6,130 nucleotides of DNA, taken from Lachnospiraceae bacterium UBA4348. GTDB taxonomy: Bacteria > Bacillota > Clostridia > Lachnospirales > Lachnospiraceae. Below, piece after piece: positions 1-6,130 of the stretch. The notes under the pieces are model-generated. The model did not search any database. It was not told the origin of the DNA and saw only the letters and a program-made list of their open reading frames with translations. The translations under genes and the position numbers were made by a program. How positions within the stretch are numbered: position 1 is the first letter of the stretch; each line of letters starts with the position of its first letter. The stretch is taken from the NCBI GenBank assembly GCA_002394165.1, contig DGTA01000147.1, forward strand, positions 1-6,130. The letters are read 5' to 3'.

Positions 1-2403
1 GCCATCTGTGAACAGGTGGAGGATCCCAAACAGGCAAAAGGACTGGTCAAAAGGGAGGTCGTGCGCATCGTTACCCCCGGCACCAATCTCAATACCCAGA
101 TGCTGGATGCCTCCCGGAACAATTACCTGATGGCGGTCATCTATGCCTCCGATAAATTCGGGATCGCAGCGGCGGATATCACGACCGGCGCTTTTTTTGT
201 GACAGAAGCAGACAGCGTGCGAAAGCTGATGGATGAGATCTCCCGCTACGAGCCGGCTGAGATCATCTGCAACCAGGCATTCGAGCTGTCCGGCGTGGAC
301 AGACAGCACCTGTCACAGGACCTGCATATCAGCCTTTTTACGCTCGAGGACTGGTATTTTGACGATGACATGTGTGAAGGGGCCCTTCGGGACCATTTCC
401 ATGTGAGCAGCATGAGCGGGCTTGGCCTTGAAGCGTATCCCTGCGGCATGATCGCGGCAGGAGCAGCCCTGCAGTATCTTCTGCAGACCCAGAAGACGGA
501 TCTGTCCAACATGACGGCGATCACGCCTTACTCAACCGGACGGTTCATGGTCCTCGACACCTCTACCCGCAGAAACCTGGAGCTTTGCGAGACACTGCGC
601 GAAAAGCAGAAGCGCGGGAGTCTTTTATGGGTGCTGGATCACACAAAGACAGCCATGGGAGCCAGGATGCTCCGATCCTACATAGAACAGCCCCTGCTTG
701 AACAGGAGCAGATCAACAGGAGGCTGGACGCGGTGGACGAACTCTTCGAAAACGAAGTGACCCGTGAAGAACTTCGGGAATACTTAGGTCCGGTCTATGA
801 CCTGGAGCGGCTGATCAGCCGCATCAGCTACCGCTCAGCCAATCCCAGGGACCTGATCGCCTTCGCCTCCTCGCTGGAGATGGTGCCGCCGGTCAAGGCC
901 ATCCTTAAGGAGGTTTCCTCCCCGATGCTCGCGGATCTTCGCGACCAGCTCGACGAGCTGAAGGATATCTCCGGGCTTATCCGCAGCGCCATCAGTGACG
1001 ATCCGCCCATGGTGATCCGGGAAGGCGGATTTATCCGGGAAGGCTATAATGAACAGGTTGACCGGCTGCGCGCCTCCAAGACGGACGGAAAGGGCTGGCT
1101 AGCAGCTCTCGAGGCGGAGGAGAGAGAGAAGACCGGGATCAAGAACCTGAGGATCCGTTACAACAAGGTCTTCGGTTATTATCTGGAAGTCACCAATTCC
1201 TATAAAGACCTGGTTCCGGAGTATTATACCCGCAAACAGACGCTGACAAACGCCGAGCGCTACATAACGCCCAGGCTCAAGGAGCTGGAGGACCTTATCC
1301 TGGGGGCGGAGGATAAGCTCGCCTCCCTCGAGTATGCCTTGTTTGTTGAAGTAAGGGATACCATCGCGGACAATATCGTCCGGATACAGAAGACAGCGGC
1401 TGCCCTGGCCGGGCTGGATGTGATCGCATCCCTTGCCTACACCGCCAGGCGCAACCGATATGTCCGCCCTGAGATCGCAGGACGCGGTCTGATCGACATA
1501 AAGGGAGGGCGTCATCCGGTCGTCGAGCTGATGATCCGCAGTGATCAGTTCATCCCCAACGATACGCTGCTTGATACCGGTAAGAACCGCATCGCCGTTA
1601 TCACGGGGCCCAATATGGCCGGTAAATCCACTTACATGAGACAGGTGGCGCTGATCGTCCTCATGGCCCAGATGGGCAGCTTTGTGCCCGCCCAGAGCGC
1701 AAAGATCGCGCTGGCAGATCGTATATTCACCCGTGTCGGGGCTTCCGATGACCTGGCCAGCGGACAGAGCACCTTCATGGTCGAGATGACGGAAGTGGCA
1801 AACATCCTCCGGTCCGCCACGAAAAACAGCCTGCTCATACTCGATGAGATCGGACGCGGCACCAGCACTTTCGACGGGCTCAGCATCGCCTGGTCCGTGA
1901 TCGAGCATGTGGCCGATCCCAAGATCATCGGGGCGCGGACTCTCTTTGCGACCCATTATCATGAACTAACTGAGCTGGAAGGCAAGATAGACGGCGTCAA
2001 CAATTACTGCATCGCGGTAAAGGAGCAGGGCGAGGACATCGTATTCCTTCGAAAGATCGTGCGCGGCGGCGCCGACAGAAGCTACGGCATCCAGGTGGCC
2101 TCGCTGGCCGGTGTGCCCGAGAGTGTCATCCGCAGGGCCAAGGAGCTTCTCTCGGAGCTTTCGGATGCCGATATCACCGATAAGATCGGCTCCATCGCCG
2201 GGGAGAAGAACCGCCGGAAGAAGCCTTCCAGGGCGGACCGGCTCGATCTTGACCAGATCTCACTCTTTGACGCGGTCAAAGACGAGGATGTGCTGAAGGA
2301 GCTCGAGCAGCTCGATATCAGCCACATGACGCCTCTTGATGCTCTTAATACGCTCTACCGCCTGCAGAGCAGGCTGAAAAACAGGTGGAACGCCAACGAA
2401 TAA
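1..2403 (+). CDS. mutS: DNA mismatch repair protein MutS (5'-truncated by window edge)
   Basis: MutS is the mismatch-recognition ATPase that binds mispairs and small loops and then recruits MutL. The reading frame is open from base 1, so the start lies upstream. The first visible residues (AICEQVEDP) match E. coli MutS from about residue 91, so roughly 90 N-terminal residues, including the mismatch-reading Phe-X-Glu motif, are outside the window. The remaining 800 codons show the connector domain (about codons 35-175), the core/lever and clamp region (about 180-480, with NKVFGYY near 388 and RKQTLTNAERY near 411), and the C-terminal ATPase. In the ATPase I see Walker A GPNMAGKST (codons 536-544), signature DDLASGQSTFM (nt 1747-1779), Walker B with D-loop LLILDEIGRGTS (nt 1831-1866), and the His of FATHYHELT (nt 1954-1956). 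The tail has a clamp-type QISLF peptide and the C-terminal helix-loop-helix seen in MutS1. All key ATPase residues are intact, and the gene looks functional. Confidence 0.98.
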   Translation, partial: AICEQVEDPKQAKGLVKREVVRIVTPGTNLNTQMLDASRNNYLMAVIYASDKFGIAAADITTGAFFVTEADSVRKLMDEISRYEPAEIICNQAFELSGVDRQHLSQDLHISLFTLEDWYFDDDMCEGALRDHFHVSSMSGLGLEAYPCGMIAAGAALQYLLQTQKTDLSNMTAITPYSTGRFMVLDTSTRRNLELCETLREKQKRGSLLWVLDHTKTAMGARMLRSYIEQPLLEQEQINRRLDAVDELFENEVTREELREYLGPVYDLERLISRISYRSANPRDLIAFASSLEMVPPVKAILKEVSSPMLADLRDQLDELKDISGLIRSAISDDPPMVIREGGFIREGYNEQVDRLRASKTDGKGWLAALEAEEREKTGIKNLRIRYNKVFGYYLEVTNSYKDLVPEYYTRKQTLTNAERYITPRLKELEDLILGAEDKLASLEYALFVEVRDTIADNIVRIQKTAAALAGLDVIASLAYTARRNRYVRPEIAGRGLIDIKGGRHPVVELMIRSDQFIPNDTLLDTGKNRIAVITGPNMAGKSTYMRQVALIVLMAQMGSFVPAQSAKIALADRIFTRVGASDDLASGQSTFMVEMTEVANILRSATKNSLLILDEIGRGTSTFDGLSIAWSVIEHVADPKIIGARTLFATHYHELTELEGKIDGVNNYCIAVKEQGEDIVFLRKIVRGGADRSYGIQVASLAGVPESVIRRAKELLSELSDADITDKIGSIAGEKNRRKKPSRADRLDLDQISLFDAVKDEDVLKELEQLDISHMTPLDALNTLYRLQSRLKNRWNANE
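2254..2268 (+). other. Putative sliding-clamp (DnaN) binding peptide QISLF in MutS tail
   Basis: Codons 752-756 of the visible MutS read Q-I-S-L-F. This is close to the bacterial beta-clamp binding consensus QL(S/D)LF and sits in the charged linker between the ATPase domain and the C-terminal helix-loop-helix. That is where MutS clamp motifs occur in other bacteria. In this family it tethers MutS to replication-associated clamp zones. The assignment comes from motif and position; binding itself is inferred. Confidence 0.8.
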
Positions 2404-2406
2404 GGA
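2402..2406 (+). promoter_or_regulatory. Ribosome binding site of mutL, overlapping the mutS stop codon
   Basis: AAGGA begins inside the TAA stop of mutS (2401-2403) and lies 9 nt before the ATG at 2416, an optimal spacing. A second in-frame ATG at 2422 would leave 15 nt, so 2416 is preferred. Because the site overlaps the stop codon, ribosomes finishing mutS are well placed to reinitiate on mutL, which would support translational coupling (inference). Confidence 0.8.
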
Positions 2407-2415
2407 TCTGAACCA

Positions 2416-4341
2416 ATGAAAATGATCAAGGTACTTGAGCAGGATACCATCGACCAGATCGCTGCCGGCGAGGTCGTGGAAAGACCGGCATCGATCGTGA
2501 AGGAACTCGTGGAGAATGCCGTTGATGCCGGAGCAGGCGCTGTCACGGTTGAGATCCGGGACGGCGGCATCTCCCAGATCCGGGTGACAGACAACGGCGA
2601 AGGCATCGATGAATCCCAGGTCAGGGCCGCTTTTCTGCGGCACGCGACCAGCAAGCTGGAGAAGCTGTCCGACCTCGATACCATCATGACCCACGGCTTC
2701 AGGGGAGAGGCTCTCTCGAGCATAGGCGCTGTCTCCATGGTGGAGATGATCACCAAAAGAGCCGGATCCCTCACCGGGACCAGATACCGGATCGAGGGAG
2801 GACGGGAGATCGGCCTTGAACAGATCGGGGCGCCTGAGGGGACGACCATCCTGGTCAGGAACCTGTTCTACAATGTGCCCGCGCGGAAAAAGTTTCTGAA
2901 AAGCGCCGTGACAGAAGCTGGATATATCAATGAACTGATGGAGCGGATCGCTCTTTCCCACCCGGGCATCTCTTTTAAGCTGATCAACGGCGGCAAGACC
3001 CGCCTCTATACCTCCGGGAACCACCAGCTTAAGGATGTTATCTACGGCATCTACGGGAGGGAGATTGCCGCAGCCATCGTGGAGGTGGATGAGACGCGGG
3101 ATGATATCCGGGTCAGCGGATTTATCGGTAAGCCTTCCCTTTCCAGGGGAAACCGGAATATGGAAAACTACTTCGTCAATGATCGCTTTGTAAGGAGCCA
3201 GCTTCTCTCGAAAGCCATTGAGGAAGCCTACCGTCCCTACATGATGCAGCACCGCTTTCCCTTTACCTGTCTTCAGATCACTGTGGACGGGAAAAAAGTC
3301 GATGTGAATGTCCATCCCGCCAAGCTGGAAGTAAGGTTCCAGGACCAGCAGGCGGTCTATGATACCGTGATGAGCGTCATCGCCGCCGCCCTCGGAGGCA
3401 GGGATCTTATTCCAAAAGTAAGCGCGGATGCCGGCGGCGAGGAGGCGGCCAGGGCCAGGCAGGAGGAGAAAGAGAGACGGAAAGAGACGGCCATGCTGGA
3501 TGTCCCGGAGCCCTTTGAAGCTCTGCGCAGGAACCTGATGGCGGAAAACAAAAGTCCGTATCAGCCAAAGTATCCTGCAAGGCAGTCCTTTGCCGCTCAC
3601 CGGGAGAGTGCGGGAGCGCCTGCGCTTCGGCCCGCTCCGGCCCATTATCCGGCTCCGGCACCTGCAGCGGAAGAGAAGGAAAAGACCGTTCCGGAAAGAG
3701 AGCAGGCCGGGAAAAGTATTCAACAGGAGCTTTTTGAAGAGCGGTTCCTGAAAAAAGAAGCGATCCCGAAGATAAAGATCATCGGGCAGGTTTTCGATAC
3801 TTACTGGCTGGCTGAATACGAAGACAGCCTTTATATCATCGACCAGCACGCGGCCCACGAAAAAGTCATGTATGAGAGGATCGTCTCGCACTTTAAGGAC
3901 AGGGCGGTTACAGCCCAGGCGATCTCACCGCCCATCGTGCTTACGCTGTCCTCGCTGGAGGAAAGTACCCTGAAGGAATATTCCGGGCTTTTCAAAAACG
4001 CAGGGTTTGAGATCGAACATTTCGGCGGCAGCGAATATCAGCTTCGGGCAGCTCCGGATGCGCTTCTTGGAGTGCCCGACACAGATCTGTTCATCGAGAT
4101 GATCGACTCCCTCGCATCAGGCAGCACTGCCGTATCTGAGCAGGTCCTTCTTGACAAGATGGCCACGATGGCATGCAAGAGCGCCGTCAAGGGCGGGAAC
4201 CGGCTGTCCCTTCCCGAGGCCCAGGCCCTGCTCGATGAGATGATGACCCTGGAAAATCCATATAACTGTCCCCACGGCAGACCGACCGTCATCAGGATGA
4301 CCAGGACTGAGCTTGAAAAGAAATTCAAACGAATCGTTTAA
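2416..4341 (+). CDS. mutL: DNA mismatch repair protein MutL, endonuclease type
   Basis: This is a 641-aa dimeric GHKL ATPase that couples MutS mismatch recognition to strand incision. The N-terminal domain has all the ATPase motifs: catalytic Glu30 and Asn34 in KELVENAVDAG, Asp59 in DNGEGI (59-64), and GFRGEAL (94-100). A transducer domain follows to about residue 335. Next comes a poorly conserved, charged and then Pro/Ala-rich linker (about 340-435). The C-terminal domain carries the nuclease and metal-binding motifs DQHA-x2-E-x4-E (476-487), ACKSAVK (586-592) and CPHGRP (618-623). These correspond to the metal-binding residues known in B. subtilis MutL (here His478, Glu482, Cys587, Cys618, His620). 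Such MutLs nick DNA themselves and occur where MutH and Dam-directed repair are absent. Length and motif order are normal for Clostridia. The gene is 12 nt after mutS and 25 nt before miaA, so it is probably cotranscribed with both. Confidence 0.98.
   Translation: MKMIKVLEQDTIDQIAAGEVVERPASIVKELVENAVDAGAGAVTVEIRDGGISQIRVTDNGEGIDESQVRAAFLRHATSKLEKLSDLDTIMTHGFRGEALSSIGAVSMVEMITKRAGSLTGTRYRIEGGREIGLEQIGAPEGTTILVRNLFYNVPARKKFLKSAVTEAGYINELMERIALSHPGISFKLINGGKTRLYTSGNHQLKDVIYGIYGREIAAAIVEVDETRDDIRVSGFIGKPSLSRGNRNMENYFVNDRFVRSQLLSKAIEEAYRPYMMQHRFPFTCLQITVDGKKVDVNVHPAKLEVRFQDQQAVYDTVMSVIAAALGGRDLIPKVSADAGGEEAARARQEEKERRKETAMLDVPEPFEALRRNLMAENKSPYQPKYPARQSFAAHRESAGAPALRPAPAHYPAPAPAAEEKEKTVPEREQAGKSIQQELFEERFLKKEAIPKIKIIGQVFDTYWLAEYEDSLYIIDQHAAHEKVMYERIVSHFKDRAVTAQAISPPIVLTLSSLEESTLKEYSGLFKNAGFEIEHFGGSEYQLRAAPDALLGVPDTDLFIEMIDSLASGSTAVSEQVLLDKMATMACKSAVKGGNRLSLPEAQALLDEMMTLENPYNCPHGRPTVIRMTRTELEKKFKRIV
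3721..3735 (+). other. Possible second clamp-type peptide QQELF in MutL linker
   Basis: MutL residues 436-440 read Q-Q-E-L-F. This fits the QxxLF form of the sliding-clamp binding motif and lies at the end of the flexible linker, about 20 residues before the C-terminal domain begins around IIGQVFDTYW. An exposed linker is a suitable place for a docking peptide. The known MutL clamp contact in B. subtilis is elsewhere, in the C-terminal domain (QEMIVP), so this site is only a motif match. Confidence 0.4.
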
Positions 4342-4351
4342 ATGGCCAAAG

Positions 4352-4359
4352 AAAGGAGA
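4352..4359 (+). promoter_or_regulatory. Ribosome binding site of miaA
   Basis: AAAGGAGA lies in the mutL-miaA gap with its GGAG core at 4355-4358, 8 nt before the ATG at 4367. This strong site decides the start of miaA. A longer reading beginning at the ATG at 4313, inside mutL, would add 18 residues unlike MiaA N-termini, and I see no good site in front of it. Confidence 0.88.
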
Positions 4360-4366
4360 GACAGCC

Positions 4367-5350
4367 ATGACCAGGACACTTCCCCCGCTGGTGATCATCG
4401 GCGGACCGACCGGTGTCGGAAAAAGTGATGCAGCTGTCACTCTGGCAAAAAGGATCGGCGGAGAGATCATCTCCGCCGATTCCATGCAGGTATACCGGGG
4501 CATGGATATCGGAACGGCCAAGCTTACAAAAGAGGAGATGGATGATGTCCCTCATCATATGATCGATGTACTTGACCCTTCTGAGGCGTTCAATATTGCC
4601 CGCTTCACCTCCATGACAACGGAATGTATACGGCAGGTGGCTTCGCGGGGGCATATCCCGATGCTGGTCGGAGGTACCGGCTTCTATATAAGGGCGGTCC
4701 TTTACGGAACGCAGTTTTCCGAGGAGGATGATGATCCCTCCATCCGGCTTGAACTTGAAAAGAAAGCCAGGGAGGAGGGCGGCTTAAAGCTGCACGAGTA
4801 TCTTGAGCAGATCGATCCCGCAAGCGCGGCCGCTATCCCTCAGGGCAATGTCAAACGCGTCATCCGCGCGATCGAGTATTACCGGAAGACCGGAGAACTC
4901 ATATCCGTCCACAATGAGAGGGAGAGAGCGAAAGAGGCTGTTTACCGTTTTGCTTATTTTGCCCTGACCTGTGACAGGAGCCATATGTACGAGCGCATTG
5001 ACCGGCGCGTTGACCGGATGGCCGAAATGGGCCTGGTCGGAGAAGTGGCTGCGCTGGCGGAGCAGGGACTTGACAAACACAGCGTCTCCATGCAGGGACT
5101 CGGTTACCGCCAGATACTGGACTATCTGGACGGACAGGCCACTCTTGAGGAAGCCCTCTCGAAGATCAAACAGGAGACGCGTCACTTCGCGAAGCGCCAG
5201 CTGACGTGGCTTCGCAGAGAAAAAGATGTGATCTGGCTTGACAAGGAACAACTTGACGATGAACAGATCATTGATGAGATGATCCGGATACTGATCCAGA
5301 AAGGGATCATCCCGGAAGGAAAGGATAAGGAATGGACAGATCAAAGCTGA
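4367..5350 (+). CDS. miaA: tRNA dimethylallyltransferase (isopentenyl-tRNA transferase) MiaA
   Basis: MiaA transfers the dimethylallyl group of DMAPP to N6 of A37 in tRNAs reading codons that begin with U. The i6A37 product can be further methylthiolated by MiaB. The 327-aa protein is near the usual family length. It opens with the P-loop GGPTGVGKS (12-20), then ISADSMQVYRGMDIGTAK (35-52) with Asp38 as the conserved catalytic aspartate, and GGTGFYI (102-108). Later come MQGLGYRQI (242-250) and the tRNA-contacting FAKRQLTWLRR (274-284). The start at 4367 is chosen from the strong Shine-Dalgarno site and because the protein then begins six residues before the first strand, as expected. It follows mutL by 25 nt and overlaps the next gene by 19 nt. 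The mutL-miaA pairing is also found in E. coli. No catalytic residue appears to be missing. Confidence 0.97.
   Translation: MTRTLPPLVIIGGPTGVGKSDAAVTLAKRIGGEIISADSMQVYRGMDIGTAKLTKEEMDDVPHHMIDVLDPSEAFNIARFTSMTTECIRQVASRGHIPMLVGGTGFYIRAVLYGTQFSEEDDDPSIRLELEKKAREEGGLKLHEYLEQIDPASAAAIPQGNVKRVIRAIEYYRKTGELISVHNERERAKEAVYRFAYFALTCDRSHMYERIDRRVDRMAEMGLVGEVAALAEQGLDKHSVSMQGLGYRQILDYLDGQATLEEALSKIKQETRHFAKRQLTWLRREKDVIWLDKEQLDDEQIIDEMIRILIQKGIIPEGKDKEWTDQS
5321..5325 (+). promoter_or_regulatory. Ribosome binding site of the YnbB-like gene, inside the end of miaA
   Basis: AAGGA lies within the last codons of miaA, 6 nt before the ATG at 5332. A second GGAAGGA stretch at 5314-5320 may add to it. In the frame of the downstream gene a TAA at 5326-5328 sits just ahead of the ATG, so 5332 is the most upstream start possible. 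Confidence 0.65.
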
Positions 5351-6130
5351 AGGAGATCTATGAGCAGATGGGGATCAGTCCCCGCGTGTTTTCCTACGCT
5401 TCCCGCGTGGAGGAAAGCCTGGAGGACAGGATGCGCCGGATCGATGCCGTCGCACAGATCAACCAGCTCAAGGTGCTTGACGCCATGCGCAGGAACCGGA
5501 TCAGCGCCGAACATTTTAACGGCACAACGGGATACGGTTATAATGATCTGGGAAGAGATGATCTTGAAAAGGTCTATGCCGATACTTTCCATACACAGGC
5601 TGCCCTGGTACGGCCGCAGATCACCTGCGGCACCCATGCGCTTTCCCTCGCCCTCGCAGCCAATTTAAGGCCCGGCGATGAAATGATATCGATCAGCGGA
5701 AGGCCCTATGATACGCTCGAGGAAGTGATCGGCATCAGGCCATCCAGGGGATCACTGGCGGAATACCAGATCAGCTATTCCCAGGTGGACCTGACAGAGG
5801 ACGGGGAGTTCGATCTTGATGCGATCCGCTCCGCGATCGGCGAAAAAACAAAGCTGGTCGCTATCCAAAGGTCCAAAGGATACCTGACCAGGCCAAGCCT
5901 CACCATCGACAGGATCGAAAAGGCGATCCGCGCCGTCCGGGAGACAAAGCCCGGCGTGATCGTCATGGTCGACAACTGTTACGGCGAATTCGTTGAGACC
6001 CTGGAGCCCTCCGATGTGGGAGCGGACATGACGGTTGGATCGCTGATCAAGAATCCCGGAGGAGGACTGGCTCCGACGGGCGGATATATCGCCGGGACAA
6101 ATGAGTGCATAGAAAACTGCGCTGCCAGGC
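5332..6130 (+). CDS. YnbB-like PLP-dependent 'aluminum resistance / methionine gamma-lyase' family protein (3'-truncated by window edge)
   Basis: About 266 codons are visible of a family that is usually a little over 400 residues. This is a fold-type I (Cys/Met-metabolism-like) PLP enzyme family, COG4100 / Pfam PF06838. Its B. subtilis member is YnbB. Visible family landmarks are the N-terminal FNGTTGYGYNDLGRD segment, TCGTHAL (98-104) as the likely cofactor-phosphate loop, GRPYDTLEEVIG in the first part of the large domain, VDNCYGEF (213-220) with Asp214 as the residue expected to contact the pyridine nitrogen, and GSLIKNPGGG with Lys240 as the likely Schiff-base lysine, followed by TGGYIAG. 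The start at 5332 is forced by an in-frame stop just upstream and overlaps miaA by 19 nt in another frame, so translation is probably coupled. The 'aluminum resistance' and 'methionine gamma-lyase' names are database labels. The true substrate is not evident from this sequence. Family assignment is firm; function is not. Confidence 0.93.
   Translation, partial: MDRSKLKEIYEQMGISPRVFSYASRVEESLEDRMRRIDAVAQINQLKVLDAMRRNRISAEHFNGTTGYGYNDLGRDDLEKVYADTFHTQAALVRPQITCGTHALSLALAANLRPGDEMISISGRPYDTLEEVIGIRPSRGSLAEYQISYSQVDLTEDGEFDLDAIRSAIGEKTKLVAIQRSKGYLTRPSLTIDRIEKAIRAVRETKPGVIVMVDNCYGEFVETLEPSDVGADMTVGSLIKNPGGGLAPTGGYIAGTNECIENCAAR

Noticed and set aside
1099..1962. A 287-codon open frame on the minus strand inside mutS
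   Set aside because: It covers the MutS clamp and ATPase region, including Walker A and B. The protein has no recognisable motifs, so it is a shadow of codon bias.
3472..3490. An imperfect short tandem repeat (about 10-nt unit, GAGACGG core) in the mutL linker
   Set aside because: There are fewer than two clean copies. It encodes charged linker residues and shows no sign of repeat-based switching.
2260..3891. A 543-codon open frame on the minus strand across the end of mutS and most of mutL
   Set aside because: It lies opposite strongly conserved MutS/MutL coding sequence, its translation resembles no family I know, and long antisense frames are expected from the GC-rich codon bias here.
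4151..4179. TTGACA resembling a -35 element inside mutL, as a possible internal miaA promoter
   Set aside because: No acceptable -10 hexamer lies 16-18 nt downstream. Two other TTGACA matches in miaA (near 5070 and 5238) also lack one.
4313..4366. A longer miaA start inside the end of mutL
   Set aside because: The extra 18 residues are simply the mutL tail and gap read in another frame. A strong ribosome binding site supports the start at 4367.
4342..4428. A 28-codon open frame starting directly after the mutL stop and overlapping the miaA start, considered as a leader peptide
   Set aside because: It has no Shine-Dalgarno of its own, would run through the miaA ribosome binding site, and its sequence is unremarkable.
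4784..5344. A 186-codon minus-strand open frame inside miaA
   Set aside because: It is entirely antisense to conserved MiaA sequence and has no family resemblance.
5515..5544. TATAAT with a weak TTTAAC upstream inside the YnbB-like gene
   Set aside because: The -35 match is poor, it lies inside conserved coding sequence, and no gene start follows it in the window.
5360..5668. A 102-codon plus-strand open frame near the end of the window
   Set aside because: It is in a different frame from the YnbB-like gene, whose translation here matches its family closely throughout.

Overview
This window is a tightly packed, entirely plus-strand housekeeping gene cluster. It runs 5'-truncated mutS, then mutL, miaA, and a 3'-truncated gene for a PLP-dependent protein of the 'aluminum resistance / methionine gamma-lyase-like' family (COG4100, YnbB-like). 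The proteins read as Bacillota, class Clostridia, most likely a GC-rich Lachnospiraceae-type organism. This rests on the resemblance of the proteins, on MutL carrying the endonuclease motifs used by bacteria without MutH, on purine-rich Shine-Dalgarno sites before every visible start, and on the placement of a YnbB-like gene beside miaA. The family-level assignment is inference from recall, not from a search.

Layout: 1-2403 is MutS from just before the end of its mismatch-recognition domain (about the position of E. coli residue 91) to the stop. After a 12-nt gap, 2416-4341 is complete MutL. After 25 nt, 4367-5350 is complete MiaA. The last gene starts at 5332, overlapping the end of miaA by 19 nt, and runs off the window at 6130 after about 266 codons. 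No gene-free stretch exceeds 25 nt. I see no RNA genes, insertion sequences, CRISPR arrays, attachment sites, terminators or convincing internal promoters. The whole window is probably part of one transcription unit whose promoter lies upstream.

How the genes work together: MutS recognises mismatches and recruits MutL, which here should itself nick the DNA strand. Both proteins carry QxxLF-type peptides that could dock on the DNA polymerase sliding clamp. MiaA makes the i6A37 modification on tRNAs that read UNN codons. The mutL-miaA pairing is also known from E. coli, so the linkage spans distant phyla. The last gene belongs to a fold-type I PLP enzyme family whose physiological reaction is poorly settled. 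It is translationally linked to miaA but has no obvious functional tie to mismatch repair.

I found no evidence of a new system. The items most worth a second look are the clamp-motif arrangement in MutL, the poorly understood PLP enzyme in this operon, and the absence of hfq after miaA.
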